DNA from: an uncultured Aquimarina sp.
Lineage (GTDB): Bacteria; Bacteroidota; Bacteroidia; Flavobacteriales; Flavobacteriaceae
Assembly (NCBI GenBank): GCA_947497175.1
Contig: CANMFM010000001.1
Span: forward strand, 186,001 to 250,000
DNA length: 64,000 nt
Direction: 5' to 3'
Numbering within the stretch: the first letter of the stretch is position 1; every line of letters starts with the position of its first letter. Shown here in pieces: positions 43,895-52,143 of the stretch. A program made the translations under genes and the position numbers. Under the pieces are notes generated by a model. The model saw only the letters and a program-made list of their open reading frames with translations. It made no database searches and was not told the DNA's origin.

Positions 43895-44447
43895 ACAAGT
43901 TTCACCCCATTTTTATGCTATCTCAACAATCTCCCGGTTGCCTAATCCCATGCACTACTAAAACATATTGCATTGATGTAATTGGTTTCAATCCTACCTC
44001 TCTTGAAACACTATCGCTTACATTTGAAATGGCATAGACCTCGAATTCTTATGCCAGGGCATAAAATGCAGGAAAACTACACGAACTTCTCTTCAGAGAT
44101 CTGCAATGACCAGTTTTTACGGTTAAATTTTTAATGCCGTTTACCACTATGGTATCTTTCTAAGCATTCATCCTGAGGGTGATTGAACCGCTAAAAGTTT
44201 CCTCACTTACTGTAGTAACAATGGTCTGTATATCATAAACCTTTGCAGGGTTTGAAACCATACCAGTATTGTTACGCAAAATATCCTTTAGGTGTAACTC
44301 TTCAGCAAAGAACATCTGGTGCTCGTGGTCTGTCAATAAAAGAGAATAGTTTGGGGGATGAAGTAATTCTGGCGAGGCGTTCTCTGGGTCGTTGTGAGGA
44401 TTGGTATTATAATCTATCCAAAGGTGTTTCTTAGTGCTTGTTGCCAT
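43895..44447 (-). pseudogene. Decayed paralogue of the secreted isochorismatase
   Basis: The first 95 residues (44160-44447) read LLLTDHEHQMFF and YDIQTIVTTVSEETFSG, aligning with the 13208 protein (LLLIDHESQMAF; YKIPTVVTTVAEKSFSG). After a stop the alignment continues in broken frames: KLVIADL near 44110, then SVSREVGLKPITS with MQYVL, matching IKPMTSLQYAL of the intact copy. The signal peptide is absent (starts MATSTKKHLWIDYN). A frameshifted second copy, no longer functional. Confidence 0.85.
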
Positions 44448-44455
44448 AATGATAG

Positions 44456-44477
44456 AATTTTAGTTAATCAATTGGTG
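44456..44477. promoter_or_regulatory. Element resembling the pirin-operon promoter
   Basis: TTTTAGTTAATCAATTGGTG-CC here compares with TTTTATCTAATCGAATTTGG-TGCC at 14774-14797, most positions agreeing with two gaps. Both face leftward units that contain isochorismatase-type genes. Possibly a fossil of a shared control site. Confidence 0.35.
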
Positions 44478-44680
44478 CCTGAAAACAATTTTTGTTGAAC
44501 AGTACGAAGTTCAAATATTATTTTTCTTATCAATTGAACTTATTCTTGAAATACTATAACAAATACGAGTAATAATCGATTCAGAAATCTCCTGGTTTGA
44601 TACTCTAATGTATGTTTTGCAAACTTTGAAGCAAGTTGTAAGATGTTTTAGTGTACAGATCCTATAAGTCTTAACACGGA

Positions 44681-45592
44681 TCATATATCACTTACTTTAA
44701 GCTCATCAATGTCCCAACCTGCCAATCTGGCTCCAGCTTGGTAAGCACTTTCGAGAAAATCAAGTAAACACTTCTTTGGATCATCTTTTATTCTTAAATC
44801 ATTGTAATCCAAAAACGCCATAGGACTACCGTTGGCATCTATCCATTTGGCTTCTTCTGGTTGAAGAGGTTCGTTTTCCAAACCTTCAGGTGACGGAAAC
44901 GTATATGAGTAGAATGCAGGGTTGCGTACATCCTTATCCCCAAACCAAAAACCAAAGCTGATAACTTCATGGGAATAAGCATCCCTATCGGCTCTATTAG
45001 CATTGGGCATAACAGGGGCTTTTCTTCCTGAAAATCGGGTTACGGCAATATCTAAGTGATGCCAATAAATCTGTACTGGTGATGTTTTACTATATGACCT
45101 TCCACCAAACTCCTTAAAAACCATATCAACCTGCAATAGTGTCTGCCAAAACTGATGGGCCTTTTTCGAATCATAAGTTCTATGTACCGTGCATTCAGAA
45201 AAAGGAATTTTATCTTGCAAATCATAAGGCTCGTCCTTAATTTCTAAATAAATACCTAAGGCATTTAGGTGCTCCATTAGTTTTGTATAAAATTCTGAAA
45301 CGGAAAGTCCTTCCTTTAAAGAAAAGGTGCGCGACTCGCCCTTGCTCGTATGGATATCGAGATTGTGATGGGTTAAATCAAATTGTATGTCAAATGAAAA
45401 ATCCTTGTAAGGTATCGAACCTGATGAAAGCCCTCGACTATTTACCTTAATGGTAATATACCACCAATGGTTTTTTCTTGGCATTCCTGCCAAATTTAAC
45501 TTCCCTACAATTTGTATGTATCTGTGAAGGGTTTCTTTAGTAGCCTCCCATTCAGAGAGTGGAAATTCTGGAAATAAATTATTTTCTAGCAC
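44681..45592 (-). CDS. DUF5996-family protein
   Basis: 303 residues matching DUF5996 over its length: LSEWEATKETLHRYIQIVGK at the start, PRKNHWWYITIKVNSRGLSS, VQIYWHHLDIAVTRFSGRKA and SHEVISFGFWFGDKDVRNPA. The conserved W-x-H-x-D and Trp/His-rich pattern suggests a metal- or ligand-binding pocket, but no function is established. No signal peptide. It stands alone, with 230 bases upstream of its neighbours' remnants and no obvious operon partner. Confidence 0.82.
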   Translation of the reverse strand: MLENNLFPEFPLSEWEATKETLHRYIQIVGKLNLAGMPRKNHWWYITIKVNSRGLSSGSIPYKDFSFDIQFDLTHHNLDIHTSKGESRTFSLKEGLSVSEFYTKLMEHLNALGIYLEIKDEPYDLQDKIPFSECTVHRTYDSKKAHQFWQTLLQVDMVFKEFGGRSYSKTSPVQIYWHHLDIAVTRFSGRKAPVMPNANRADRDAYSHEVISFGFWFGDKDVRNPAFYSYTFPSPEGLENEPLQPEEAKWIDANGSPMAFLDYNDLRIKDDPKKCLLDFLESAYQAGARLAGWDIDELKVSDI

Positions 45593-45762
45593 AGAATATG
45601 TTTTAATAAAGATAGTTTAAAAATACAAGATTTATTGTAGTACTAAATTGGAAGTTTTTCGTTATTATTTTCCTTTTGTTTGAAAGTTCGAAAATAGCGT
45701 CTCCTCCGCTCAGTTTTTCAATTGATAGTTCTAGTTAGGTTAAGGGCTTTCTTATTGATTGT

Positions 45763-45861
45763 TTAGCCTACCCATTCTCCAATATAATTGATCATAGTTT
45801 GTTGTGCATAGCAAGTAAAGGATACTAATGCAAATAGCGAAACATAGACATTTTTAAGCAT
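45763..45861 (-). pseudogene. Truncated secreted-protein start
   Basis: MLKNVYVSLFALVSFTCYAQ is a clean signal peptide, followed by QTMINYIGEWVG and a stop after 32 residues. The next 150 bases hold no continuation that I can join. Looks like the first exon-like stub of a secreted protein whose rest is lost. The 45593-45762 stretch beside it is empty. Confidence 0.4.
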
Positions 45862-45885
45862 GGTTTGAATTTTTGAATGATGATC

Positions 45886-46911
45886 TTAATTATTTAGGGC
45901 TTGTCTAAGGATCTTTGTAAGAATTTCGGGTTGGTCAATCCATAGTAGATGACCTGCATTTTTAATGCTTATAAAATTGGCTCTGGGTACTTCGGCAGTC
46001 CATTTTCGGAAAATATGATTGCCCATATCAAAACGGTCGTGGTCTCCTATAATAACTGAAACAGGATAAGGTTGCTTTTTAAAGTCCTCGATAAAATTCC
46101 AACCTTTTTTTGGATAGGTGCCCTCAGTCAATCCATATACATTGCCTTTGTAAAGCGCTTTTCCATTATTGAGTTTATTCCACTTGCTAATATCGTACAA
46201 CATCATGTTAGCAAAATTGATGCGGTTTATTATAGTTTGTTCCTTTGAGGATAATTTTGGCTGTTGTCTCAGTAAATTAAGTCGCTTCAGTTCTTTATCT
46301 ACATCCTGGCTTTTACTAAAATTTTCATAGGCTTTTTGTGAATGCTGTAATAGCTCCAAATCTTCATCGGGAAATGGGTTTTTCAGAAAGGCTGGACTTA
46401 CCAAAATAAGTTTTTCTATATATTCCGGATATCTTTTGGAGTAAGCACCCGCCAACACAGAGCCCATAGAGTGTCCTAAGAGTGTCAGTTTTTTAAGTCC
46501 TAATTCTTTTCTTAAAAGTTCAACATCCTCTATATGATTGTTATAGGTAATTAAAGAGTCTGGAAAAGGAGAACGCAGAGACCCACGTTGCTCATACGTA
46601 ATGAATTTGTATTCTTTGCCCAGTCCACTTACCATATCTATCATACCACTATGCTCAGCACCCCAACCACCGTGAAGCAATATAATGGTATCTTTGCCAG
46701 TGCCAAATTCCCTGACATAAATTTGTGGATCGGTATCCCAATTTCCTGTTGATAGAAACCAATCTTTCATATATTCTGTATTGCTCTGACTTATTTCTGA
46801 ACTAAAACTTTGTTGAGTTGCAGGATGCTTTTCAGTATTACAAGAACTAACAATAAGGATTAAAAAGATTGGAATGCTTAATTTTAGAAAGGGTTCGATT
46901 TTGAAATTCAT
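45886..46911 (-). CDS. Lipoprotein alpha/beta hydrolase, proline-iminopeptidase-like
   Basis: 341 residues with a lipoprotein signal (LIVSSCNTEK). Fold blocks: TIILLHGGWGAEHSGMID (HGG oxyanion), LLGHSMGSVLAGAYSKRYPE (Ser nucleophile), VIIGDHDRFDMG (Asp) and FISIKNAGHLLWIDQPE (His). The HGGWG and W-x-x-x-Y-x-Q-R-G order is that of prolyl-aminopeptidase-type hydrolases (S33), though peptidase action is unproven. It is periplasmic or on the outer membrane. Single gene, leftward. Confidence 0.88.
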   Translation of the reverse strand: MNFKIEPFLKLSIPIFLILIVSSCNTEKHPATQQSFSSEISQSNTEYMKDWFLSTGNWDTDPQIYVREFGTGKDTIILLHGGWGAEHSGMIDMVSGLGKEYKFITYEQRGSLRSPFPDSLITYNNHIEDVELLRKELGLKKLTLLGHSMGSVLAGAYSKRYPEYIEKLILVSPAFLKNPFPDEDLELLQHSQKAYENFSKSQDVDKELKRLNLLRQQPKLSSKEQTIINRINFANMMLYDISKWNKLNNGKALYKGNVYGLTEGTYPKKGWNFIEDFKKQPYPVSVIIGDHDRFDMGNHIFRKWTAEVPRANFISIKNAGHLLWIDQPEILTKILRQALNN

Positions 46912-47008
46912 AGTGTCAAATTAATTGGTTATTAGAAAGAGTATATTTTTTCCGTTTTGTTACAATTTACTTCAGTACTAACACTCAAATTCGCATAAAT
47001 ACTTTGGA

Positions 47009-47362
47009 TTATTCTTTATAGATTATTGATTTATTTAGTAATCGGCTGTAATTAGACGTGATGAGTATGGATATAACAATAACTATAAAAAGAGTGATTA
47101 TAGATAACAGACTTACAGTATTATCTACAGCTAATTTACTACTTATAGTTATTGTGATATAAGCCAGTACCAGTACGATTGCAGTAAGAAAATAGTATAA
47201 AGATTTTCTAAGTTTAGACGCTATGTCATTTTTAAATTCACTTCTCAATCGGATAGCGTTCATTAGATTTATTTCGAAATCTTCAGACAATTCTTTACGA
47301 TCAGTATTTTTGGCGATACCCTTTATAAAATCATCTTTAAACTCGTTTTCTTCGTTATACAT
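47009..47362 (-). CDS. Small membrane protein downstream of sigma factor, probable anti-sigma
   Basis: 117 residues. An acidic cytoplasmic N terminus (residues 1-50) precedes two membrane helices (SLYYFLTAIVLVLAYITI and a second LLSIITLFIVIVISILI). It starts three bases after the sigma factor stop, the usual place for an anti-sigma factor. It lacks a zinc-binding HxxxCxxC motif, so if an anti-sigma it is of a non-ZAS type. Function from position only. Confidence 0.6.
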   Translation of the reverse strand: MYNEENEFKDDFIKGIAKNTDRKELSEDFEINLMNAIRLRSEFKNDIASKLRKSLYYFLTAIVLVLAYITITISSKLAVDNTVSLLSIITLFIVIVISILITSNYSRLLNKSIIYKE

Positions 47363-47365
47363 AAC

Positions 47366-47890
47366 TTATTTATTTTTCCAGATTTGACGAATACTTTTTC
47401 TTGCTCTGTGTAGAATAACTTTAATATTGGCTTTTGACCAACCTGTAATGACTACAATTTCATTGATGCTTAACTCTTGCAAATAGAAAAGTTCTATTGC
47501 AAGAGATTCCTTAGCATCTAAAAGGGACAATACTTCATGTATTTTTTCTGTATGTGTTTCTGATGCATCTTCAATTTGTTCTTCTAGTATAGCATCCTCC
47601 TGTTCTTCTATCGATACGATTGAATGTCTTATTTTTAAAGTTCGTAATCTTAAAAAAGATTCGTTAACCACTATTCTATAAAACCAAGATTTGAATGTGG
47701 CAGTTCTATTAAATTTTTTGAGTCCGTTGAATGCTTTCATAAAAGCATCTTGAGTCACTTCTTCTGCGTACTGTTCGTCTTTGATGATAGCATATGAGAT
47801 ATTGAACGCCATATTTTTGTATGTCCTAATAAAATATGAAAACGCTTCTATGTCTCCAGAGATTACACGATCTATATAGACATCCTCCAT
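47366..47890 (-). CDS. ECF-family RNA polymerase sigma factor
   Basis: 174 residues. Region 2 is FNISYAIIKDEQYAEEVTQD with AFMKAFNGLKKF, and region 4 is SLLDAKESLAIELFYLQELS with INEIVVITGWSKANIKVILH, a standard ECF layout without region 1 or 3. The linker carries an acidic stretch (EEQEDAILEEQIEDASE). It is in an operon: DUF4440-like gene, DUF6249-like gene, sigma factor, then small membrane protein. It likely directs its own operon in response to an envelope cue. Confidence 0.93.
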   Translation of the reverse strand: MEDVYIDRVISGDIEAFSYFIRTYKNMAFNISYAIIKDEQYAEEVTQDAFMKAFNGLKKFNRTATFKSWFYRIVVNESFLRLRTLKIRHSIVSIEEQEDAILEEQIEDASETHTEKIHEVLSLLDAKESLAIELFYLQELSINEIVVITGWSKANIKVILHRARKSIRQIWKNK

Positions 47891-47894
47891 AGTG

Positions 47895-48257
47895 TTATTG
47901 CTTCTTTTTAAACAAAGCGTTTAAAACGAACAGGGCAATACTTAAGGAAAACCCAATAATCGAAGTAATTAAAAATCCTTTAAAAAGTTCTTGGTCGTTA
48001 TCTAAATGTAAAATAAGAAAAGCTATCGCTACAAAAGCGAGACTTAGACTAATAGTCACAATGGCGAGCTGCAACCAGGGAAAGATAAATTTTATACCGT
48101 GTTCTTTTTGCGCTTTTAGGATATCAGAAAACTTCTCTCCTTTTTCTATAAGGTACATGCGTTCTTTATCTCTTGCTTTTTGATAAAAGAGCCACGCAAA
48201 AAATAAAGCTGCAATTGCTGATATGGCTATTATACAAAATATTATGGATTCAATCAT
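47895..48257 (-). CDS. DUF6249-like small membrane protein
   Basis: 120 residues with three membrane helices. After TM1 comes KARDKERMYLIEKGEKFSDI, a cytoplasmic segment with an E-R-x-x-L-I-E-K-G pattern typical of DUF6249-type proteins that often stand beside ECF sigma genes in Bacteroidota. Four bases separate it from the sigma factor start. Role unknown, possibly part of the sigma control module. Confidence 0.7.
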   Translation of the reverse strand: MIESIIFCIIAISAIAALFFAWLFYQKARDKERMYLIEKGEKFSDILKAQKEHGIKFIFPWLQLAIVTISLSLAFVAIAFLILHLDNDQELFKGFLITSIIGFSLSIALFVLNALFKKKQ

Positions 48258-48277
48258 GGGTTTATGTTTAAGGTATT

Positions 48278-49039
48278 CTATTTTTTCTTAGCTGTCATTT
48301 CCATACCAGAACCTTTCATGTAAAGACCTGAAACGGTATCATTTTTATCTATTAAAAAGGTTAAATCGCTGGTTTGTTCATCATCTATAAATTTATGCGT
48401 ATCGTAACAATAGATTTTTACATCTTGCCCTTGAGAGCTACCATAAAGAACTCCGTCTTTAAGACTTACAGTTAAAACAAATTCTGGTGAAAATTCATAA
48501 TCACCAATGTATTGCTTTAAATCGTCATTAGATAGAACGATTCGATTGTCTTTAGAAATATCCTGAACCTTCTTATGATTATAGCTTAGTACCCTAGCGA
48601 GTTTCCATTCGCCTTTTTTAATTAGCCATACATGAGAAAAGGAAGCTTTTGTTTGTGCAAAATTATGTATTCCATTTTGTATGGCTCCATATAACTTATC
48701 GTCTTTATACAGAGGAAAAACTTCTAAACTACTTTCATCCAAAACGCGGGTTAGTATGTTTTTTCCAGAACTGCATAAATTGTCTTTTATAGAGGCGAGA
48801 AACTTTGTTTTTGATTTTGTAATCCCATCTTTGTCGTGATAGAACTCAATATCATCAGCTACTAATTGTGCAACCTGTTGAATGTTACATTCATTAAAGC
48901 CTACATCAAAAAGTAATCTATCTGCCATTTTTAACGTGTCAAATAAATCTTTTCCTGTTTTTTCTATGTTTTGTGAATTAGTGTTATAGCTTATGAGGAT
49001 AATAAATAGAAATAATACTGTTTTTAATTTAGAATTCAT
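48278..49039 (-). CDS. Secreted DUF4440/DUF3471-type protein
   Basis: 253 residues with a signal peptide (ILISYNTNSQ). Residues ~35-150 follow the DUF4440 (SnoaL-like) pattern: LVADDIEFYHDKDGITKSKT and FSHVWLIKKGEWKLARVLSY. Residues ~165-250 resemble a small DUF3471-like beta domain: LKQYIGDYEFSPEFVLTVSL, and LTFLIDKNDTVSGLYMKG. Periplasmic. First gene of the ECF sigma operon, so perhaps a sensor or target in that regulon. Confidence 0.75.
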   Translation of the reverse strand: MNSKLKTVLFLFIILISYNTNSQNIEKTGKDLFDTLKMADRLLFDVGFNECNIQQVAQLVADDIEFYHDKDGITKSKTKFLASIKDNLCSSGKNILTRVLDESSLEVFPLYKDDKLYGAIQNGIHNFAQTKASFSHVWLIKKGEWKLARVLSYNHKKVQDISKDNRIVLSNDDLKQYIGDYEFSPEFVLTVSLKDGVLYGSSQGQDVKIYCYDTHKFIDDEQTSDLTFLIDKNDTVSGLYMKGSGMEMTAKKK

Positions 49040-49367
49040 TTTTTTTAAATTTAGGTTATTCTACCAATAGGATACACTTCTTTCTAAAAAGGTTACAAAT
49101 GGCATAAACTTTACTTACTCCTACTTATATTAGGTATTAATACTTAGAGTTTAGAACTGCAATAGATGAAGTGTTTCTCTTGAGCACTACAACAATTAGA
49201 GTAATACAATGGAAAGTTGAAATTATGGATCGTGTCTAAGGCTTATATTGTAAAGCTCTTGTTGTGAAATGTAATTTCTGTCGAAAAGAAGGAAATATGC
49301 AATGTAGATCAGAACCTATACGTAAGTAAATAGAATAATACATTACTTTTTCTGCAGAACAGTTGTC
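49040..49367. other. Non-coding stretch, no gene seen
   Basis: AT-rich spacer upstream of the sigma operon. I found no reading frame, repeat or RNA gene on either strand; it must hold the operon promoter, but no TAnnTTTG element stands out. Confidence 0.5.
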
Positions 49368-49716
49368 TTACCCCTTGATAAAAGTCATTTCATTATTTTC
49401 AGGAAAAAATTGAATGATAATTCCTGCCGCCTTAAATATATCTTTATCAAAAGCATCAAAATAGCGTAGATTCCTGACCTGACACTTCAACAAGAAGTTG
49501 TTTCTTTAAATTTTGATACGTTTAGTCTTACCGAGAAAGTTTTATTGGAATACAACCCTTAATACGAATTCAATTCTTTTAGAACTATAGTTATGATTAC
49601 TAAAAATTAGTAAATCAAAATATTGAAATAATCATTCAATTTGGTTTGTTCAGTATTTTGAGAATGTATTCTGATAAAAATAACAGAGATACTATAAGTG
49701 CAATGAGTTTTTTCAT
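49368..49716 (-). pseudogene. Internally deleted serine hydrolase (beta-lactamase/DUF3471 type)
   Basis: The start MKKLIALIVSLLFLS (49716) is a signal peptide; after a frameshift it continues SQNTEQTKLNDYFNILI, the usual beginning of such hydrolases. The frame then stops near 49600. From about 49510 the end of the protein reappears as KQLLVEVSGQESTLF, then FDAFDKDIFKAAGIIIQFFP and NNEMTFIKG before TAA, a DUF3471-like tail. The ~1.3 kb catalytic middle is missing. A relic in front of a related intact gene at 49771. Confidence 0.7.
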
Positions 49717-49770
49717 AAATATTCTTATTGATCCCTTGTATGAACTGGACCGGTTTAAATAATTGATTGA

Positions 49771-51810
49771 TCAGAGTTTAAAATCTACTTCACCGGTTAT
49801 TAAAAATTGTTCCAAAGCTTTATAGGCAAGCTCGCCTCCAGTGTTACCATTGGTAAAAATTATAAAGCCTTTTTGTAAGTCTTCATATACTTTGAATTCA
49901 CATTTAAAGTCTCCATTATTTCCGCCGTGACCAAATGTATAACCGAAGGGTGTTTTTTCTATCTGTAGACCCAGACCAAAGAAACTTTTCCAATCTTGAG
50001 AATTCATTTTTTCATATTTATCTGTAACGGTATGTTGATAGAACATATCATTATAAGTTTTCTCTTTAAGCCCTTTTCTTTTCAATAAAGCGATTGCAAA
50101 ATCAGCAAAAGATTTTGCCTCGGTATGCATACTCCAGGCCATTCCTGCTTTGTTTGGCAGAGATACTTTGTGCGGGTAATTATCATCATGACCGTGGGCG
50201 ACTACTTTAAAAAGATGATCACTCTTCTCAAAATAAATATTCTTTAGTTCAAGCGGTTCAAGAACTTCAGTATTCAGTATGTCTACAATATCTCTTGTAG
50301 TTATGTGTTCGACAACCCTCTTCAAATATTCAAAACCTTCTCCCGAATATCCAAATTCAGTTCCTGGATCAAAAAGAAGTTCCATCTTTCCAGAGCGCCA
50401 GTTTGGAAAACCTGTTTTGTGACTAAGCACCATTTGTGCAGTAATTTTCTTATAGCGCTCATCGTATTCAATTTCTTTAAAAGGCAGATACTGGTATAAA
50501 GGTTTGTTTAAATCAATAATTTTTTTCTCGGCAAGTCGCATTACTGCAAATGCAAAAACGGGTTTTGTGATCGAGGCGGCTTCAAAAATTGTTTTATCAG
50601 TAACTGGTTCTTGAGTGTAGGTATTTCGAACTCCATAGGTGTTATGATAACTTAGCTTGCCATCTTCTATCAATGCTAAAGACACACCCGGAATTTCATA
50701 AAAATCAATAAATTCATTTATAAAATTGTCTACCTTATCATATGTATTGGGTGCATCGGTTAGTAAAGTGCCTTTATCAGAAATCAAATTTAAAGATGTA
50801 GCAACTTCAATTTCCAAATCAGGTACTTGTACTGATTTGTTTGCCTTTACTTCTACAACAATAGGATTCTTTTTAATTTTGTGAAGTCCATCATTCGTAT
50901 TGTAAATTCCCCATTCTGGTACAATGGAGTATTTGCCTTTCGGAAGGGTTACCTCATAAAAACCTGTGGTATCTACATCTTCTCTAATCCAATAGGAAGG
51001 ATGTAATTCTGATAGAATTTTAATTTTATTTATCGGAAGACCTAGAGAATCTGTTTTCCACTTTAAAAACCCTTTAATGGTTCCTGTTTCAGAACTTTTA
51101 TCGGTTAACAATATATTTCCAAGTTTAAAAGGAACATTTGTTTTACCGTCTGATTTTCGCCAGGATATTCTTGTCAAATCATTCTCAGAACCTGGATTGT
51201 CTGCATCGTAAATCATAAAATCAAGCCCTAGCATTTTGCCGGTATTAATAACTTCATCAAATACTATCTTGGCCTCATAGATTGTTTTATTTCCCATTCG
51301 TTTTGAAGCTACTTTAACGTTGTCCCAATTAGCATTTCTAGCTTCGGGGTCCCAACTTGTACTGGCATCATCAAGTTCTTTATAAAGTTCATTAAAGTTA
51401 TATACGTTAACACCTGAACCTTTGGGTGAATGGCTTTTATCCAAATATATTAAGCATTGGTCTTGTTTATCTGAAAGTGATAGCGCATTTTTATCTATTT
51501 GATAATCATTGTCTGTTACCACTACGGCGATATAAACTGATCTCTCCTGTTTAGAAAAACCTACTTTAAAAACAGCACTCAAGTCATCTGGATTATCAAT
51601 TTTATTTTCAAGTACTTTAGAAATAGTGTATTCAGGAATATTTTTGTTCCAATCATCTATCTGTCCATCAATACTAATGTTCGAGACAGGATATGCAATG
51701 GCAAAAGGAACAGAATTTTTACTATCATCTATAGTTCCGAATTGCTGTTCGTTTTTACAGCTGATAAAGGCGATACAAAAAAGAATCACGAAAAGAGGTT
51801 TAAAGGTCAT
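49771..51810 (-). CDS. Lipoprotein serine hydrolase with N-terminal CBM9-like domain
   Basis: 679 residues: lipoprotein signal (IAFISCKNEQ); residues ~35-235 form a beta-sandwich like CBM9 (ISIDGQIDDWNKNIPEY, VYIAVVVTDNDYQIDKN); residues ~240-330 a small beta domain; residues ~345-675 a class C beta-lactamase-type domain with SITKPVFAFAV (S-x-x-K), FGYSGEGFEYL (Y-S-G in place of Y-x-N) and TFGHGGNNGDF (H-G-G). Such enzymes are esterases, D-aminopeptidases or transacylases. Surface or periplasmic. The CBM9-like part suggests a sugar-bearing substrate. Promoter not evident. Confidence 0.85.
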   Translation of the reverse strand: MTFKPLFVILFCIAFISCKNEQQFGTIDDSKNSVPFAIAYPVSNISIDGQIDDWNKNIPEYTISKVLENKIDNPDDLSAVFKVGFSKQERSVYIAVVVTDNDYQIDKNALSLSDKQDQCLIYLDKSHSPKGSGVNVYNFNELYKELDDASTSWDPEARNANWDNVKVASKRMGNKTIYEAKIVFDEVINTGKMLGLDFMIYDADNPGSENDLTRISWRKSDGKTNVPFKLGNILLTDKSSETGTIKGFLKWKTDSLGLPINKIKILSELHPSYWIREDVDTTGFYEVTLPKGKYSIVPEWGIYNTNDGLHKIKKNPIVVEVKANKSVQVPDLEIEVATSLNLISDKGTLLTDAPNTYDKVDNFINEFIDFYEIPGVSLALIEDGKLSYHNTYGVRNTYTQEPVTDKTIFEAASITKPVFAFAVMRLAEKKIIDLNKPLYQYLPFKEIEYDERYKKITAQMVLSHKTGFPNWRSGKMELLFDPGTEFGYSGEGFEYLKRVVEHITTRDIVDILNTEVLEPLELKNIYFEKSDHLFKVVAHGHDDNYPHKVSLPNKAGMAWSMHTEAKSFADFAIALLKRKGLKEKTYNDMFYQHTVTDKYEKMNSQDWKSFFGLGLQIEKTPFGYTFGHGGNNGDFKCEFKVYEDLQKGFIIFTNGNTGGELAYKALEQFLITGEVDFKL

Positions 51811-51913
51811 TTTAAAAATTAGGTTTAGGTTTATTTAGCAATATATTGATGAATAGTTAAAATTCAAACACACATTAACAGAATAAGTATCATCACGGCA
51901 TATAGCACTCATT

Positions 51914-52035
51914 TTATCCCTGTTTAGCATAACCCAAAAGTGTTATGCCTTTGTATTTTTTGAAAATTCTGTAGAAACTACGCTTTGATTTAAATCCACA
52001 AGAAAGTTCAACGCCAGTTATAGCATGACGTTCTA
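51914..52035 (-). pseudogene. C-terminal scrap of an AraC-family regulator
   Basis: One frame reads HAITGVELSCGFKSKRSFYR then IFKKYKGITLLGYAKQG and a TAA, the second HTH and end of an AraC protein (compare ISEIGYQLGFESSAYFIRFF and KKFEGITPLEF in the intact gene at 29359). No upstream part is present. The rest of the 51811-52143 gap holds nothing recognisable. Confidence 0.7.
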
Positions 52036-52143
52036 CAGCTTTAGACGACAATAGCACTCTTCTTTACATTTCAAAAAGCCATTTATGAACTCAATATTAT
52101 TTTTTAGGCACTTCAAATACTGTACATGGTATTGTATTGGAAA

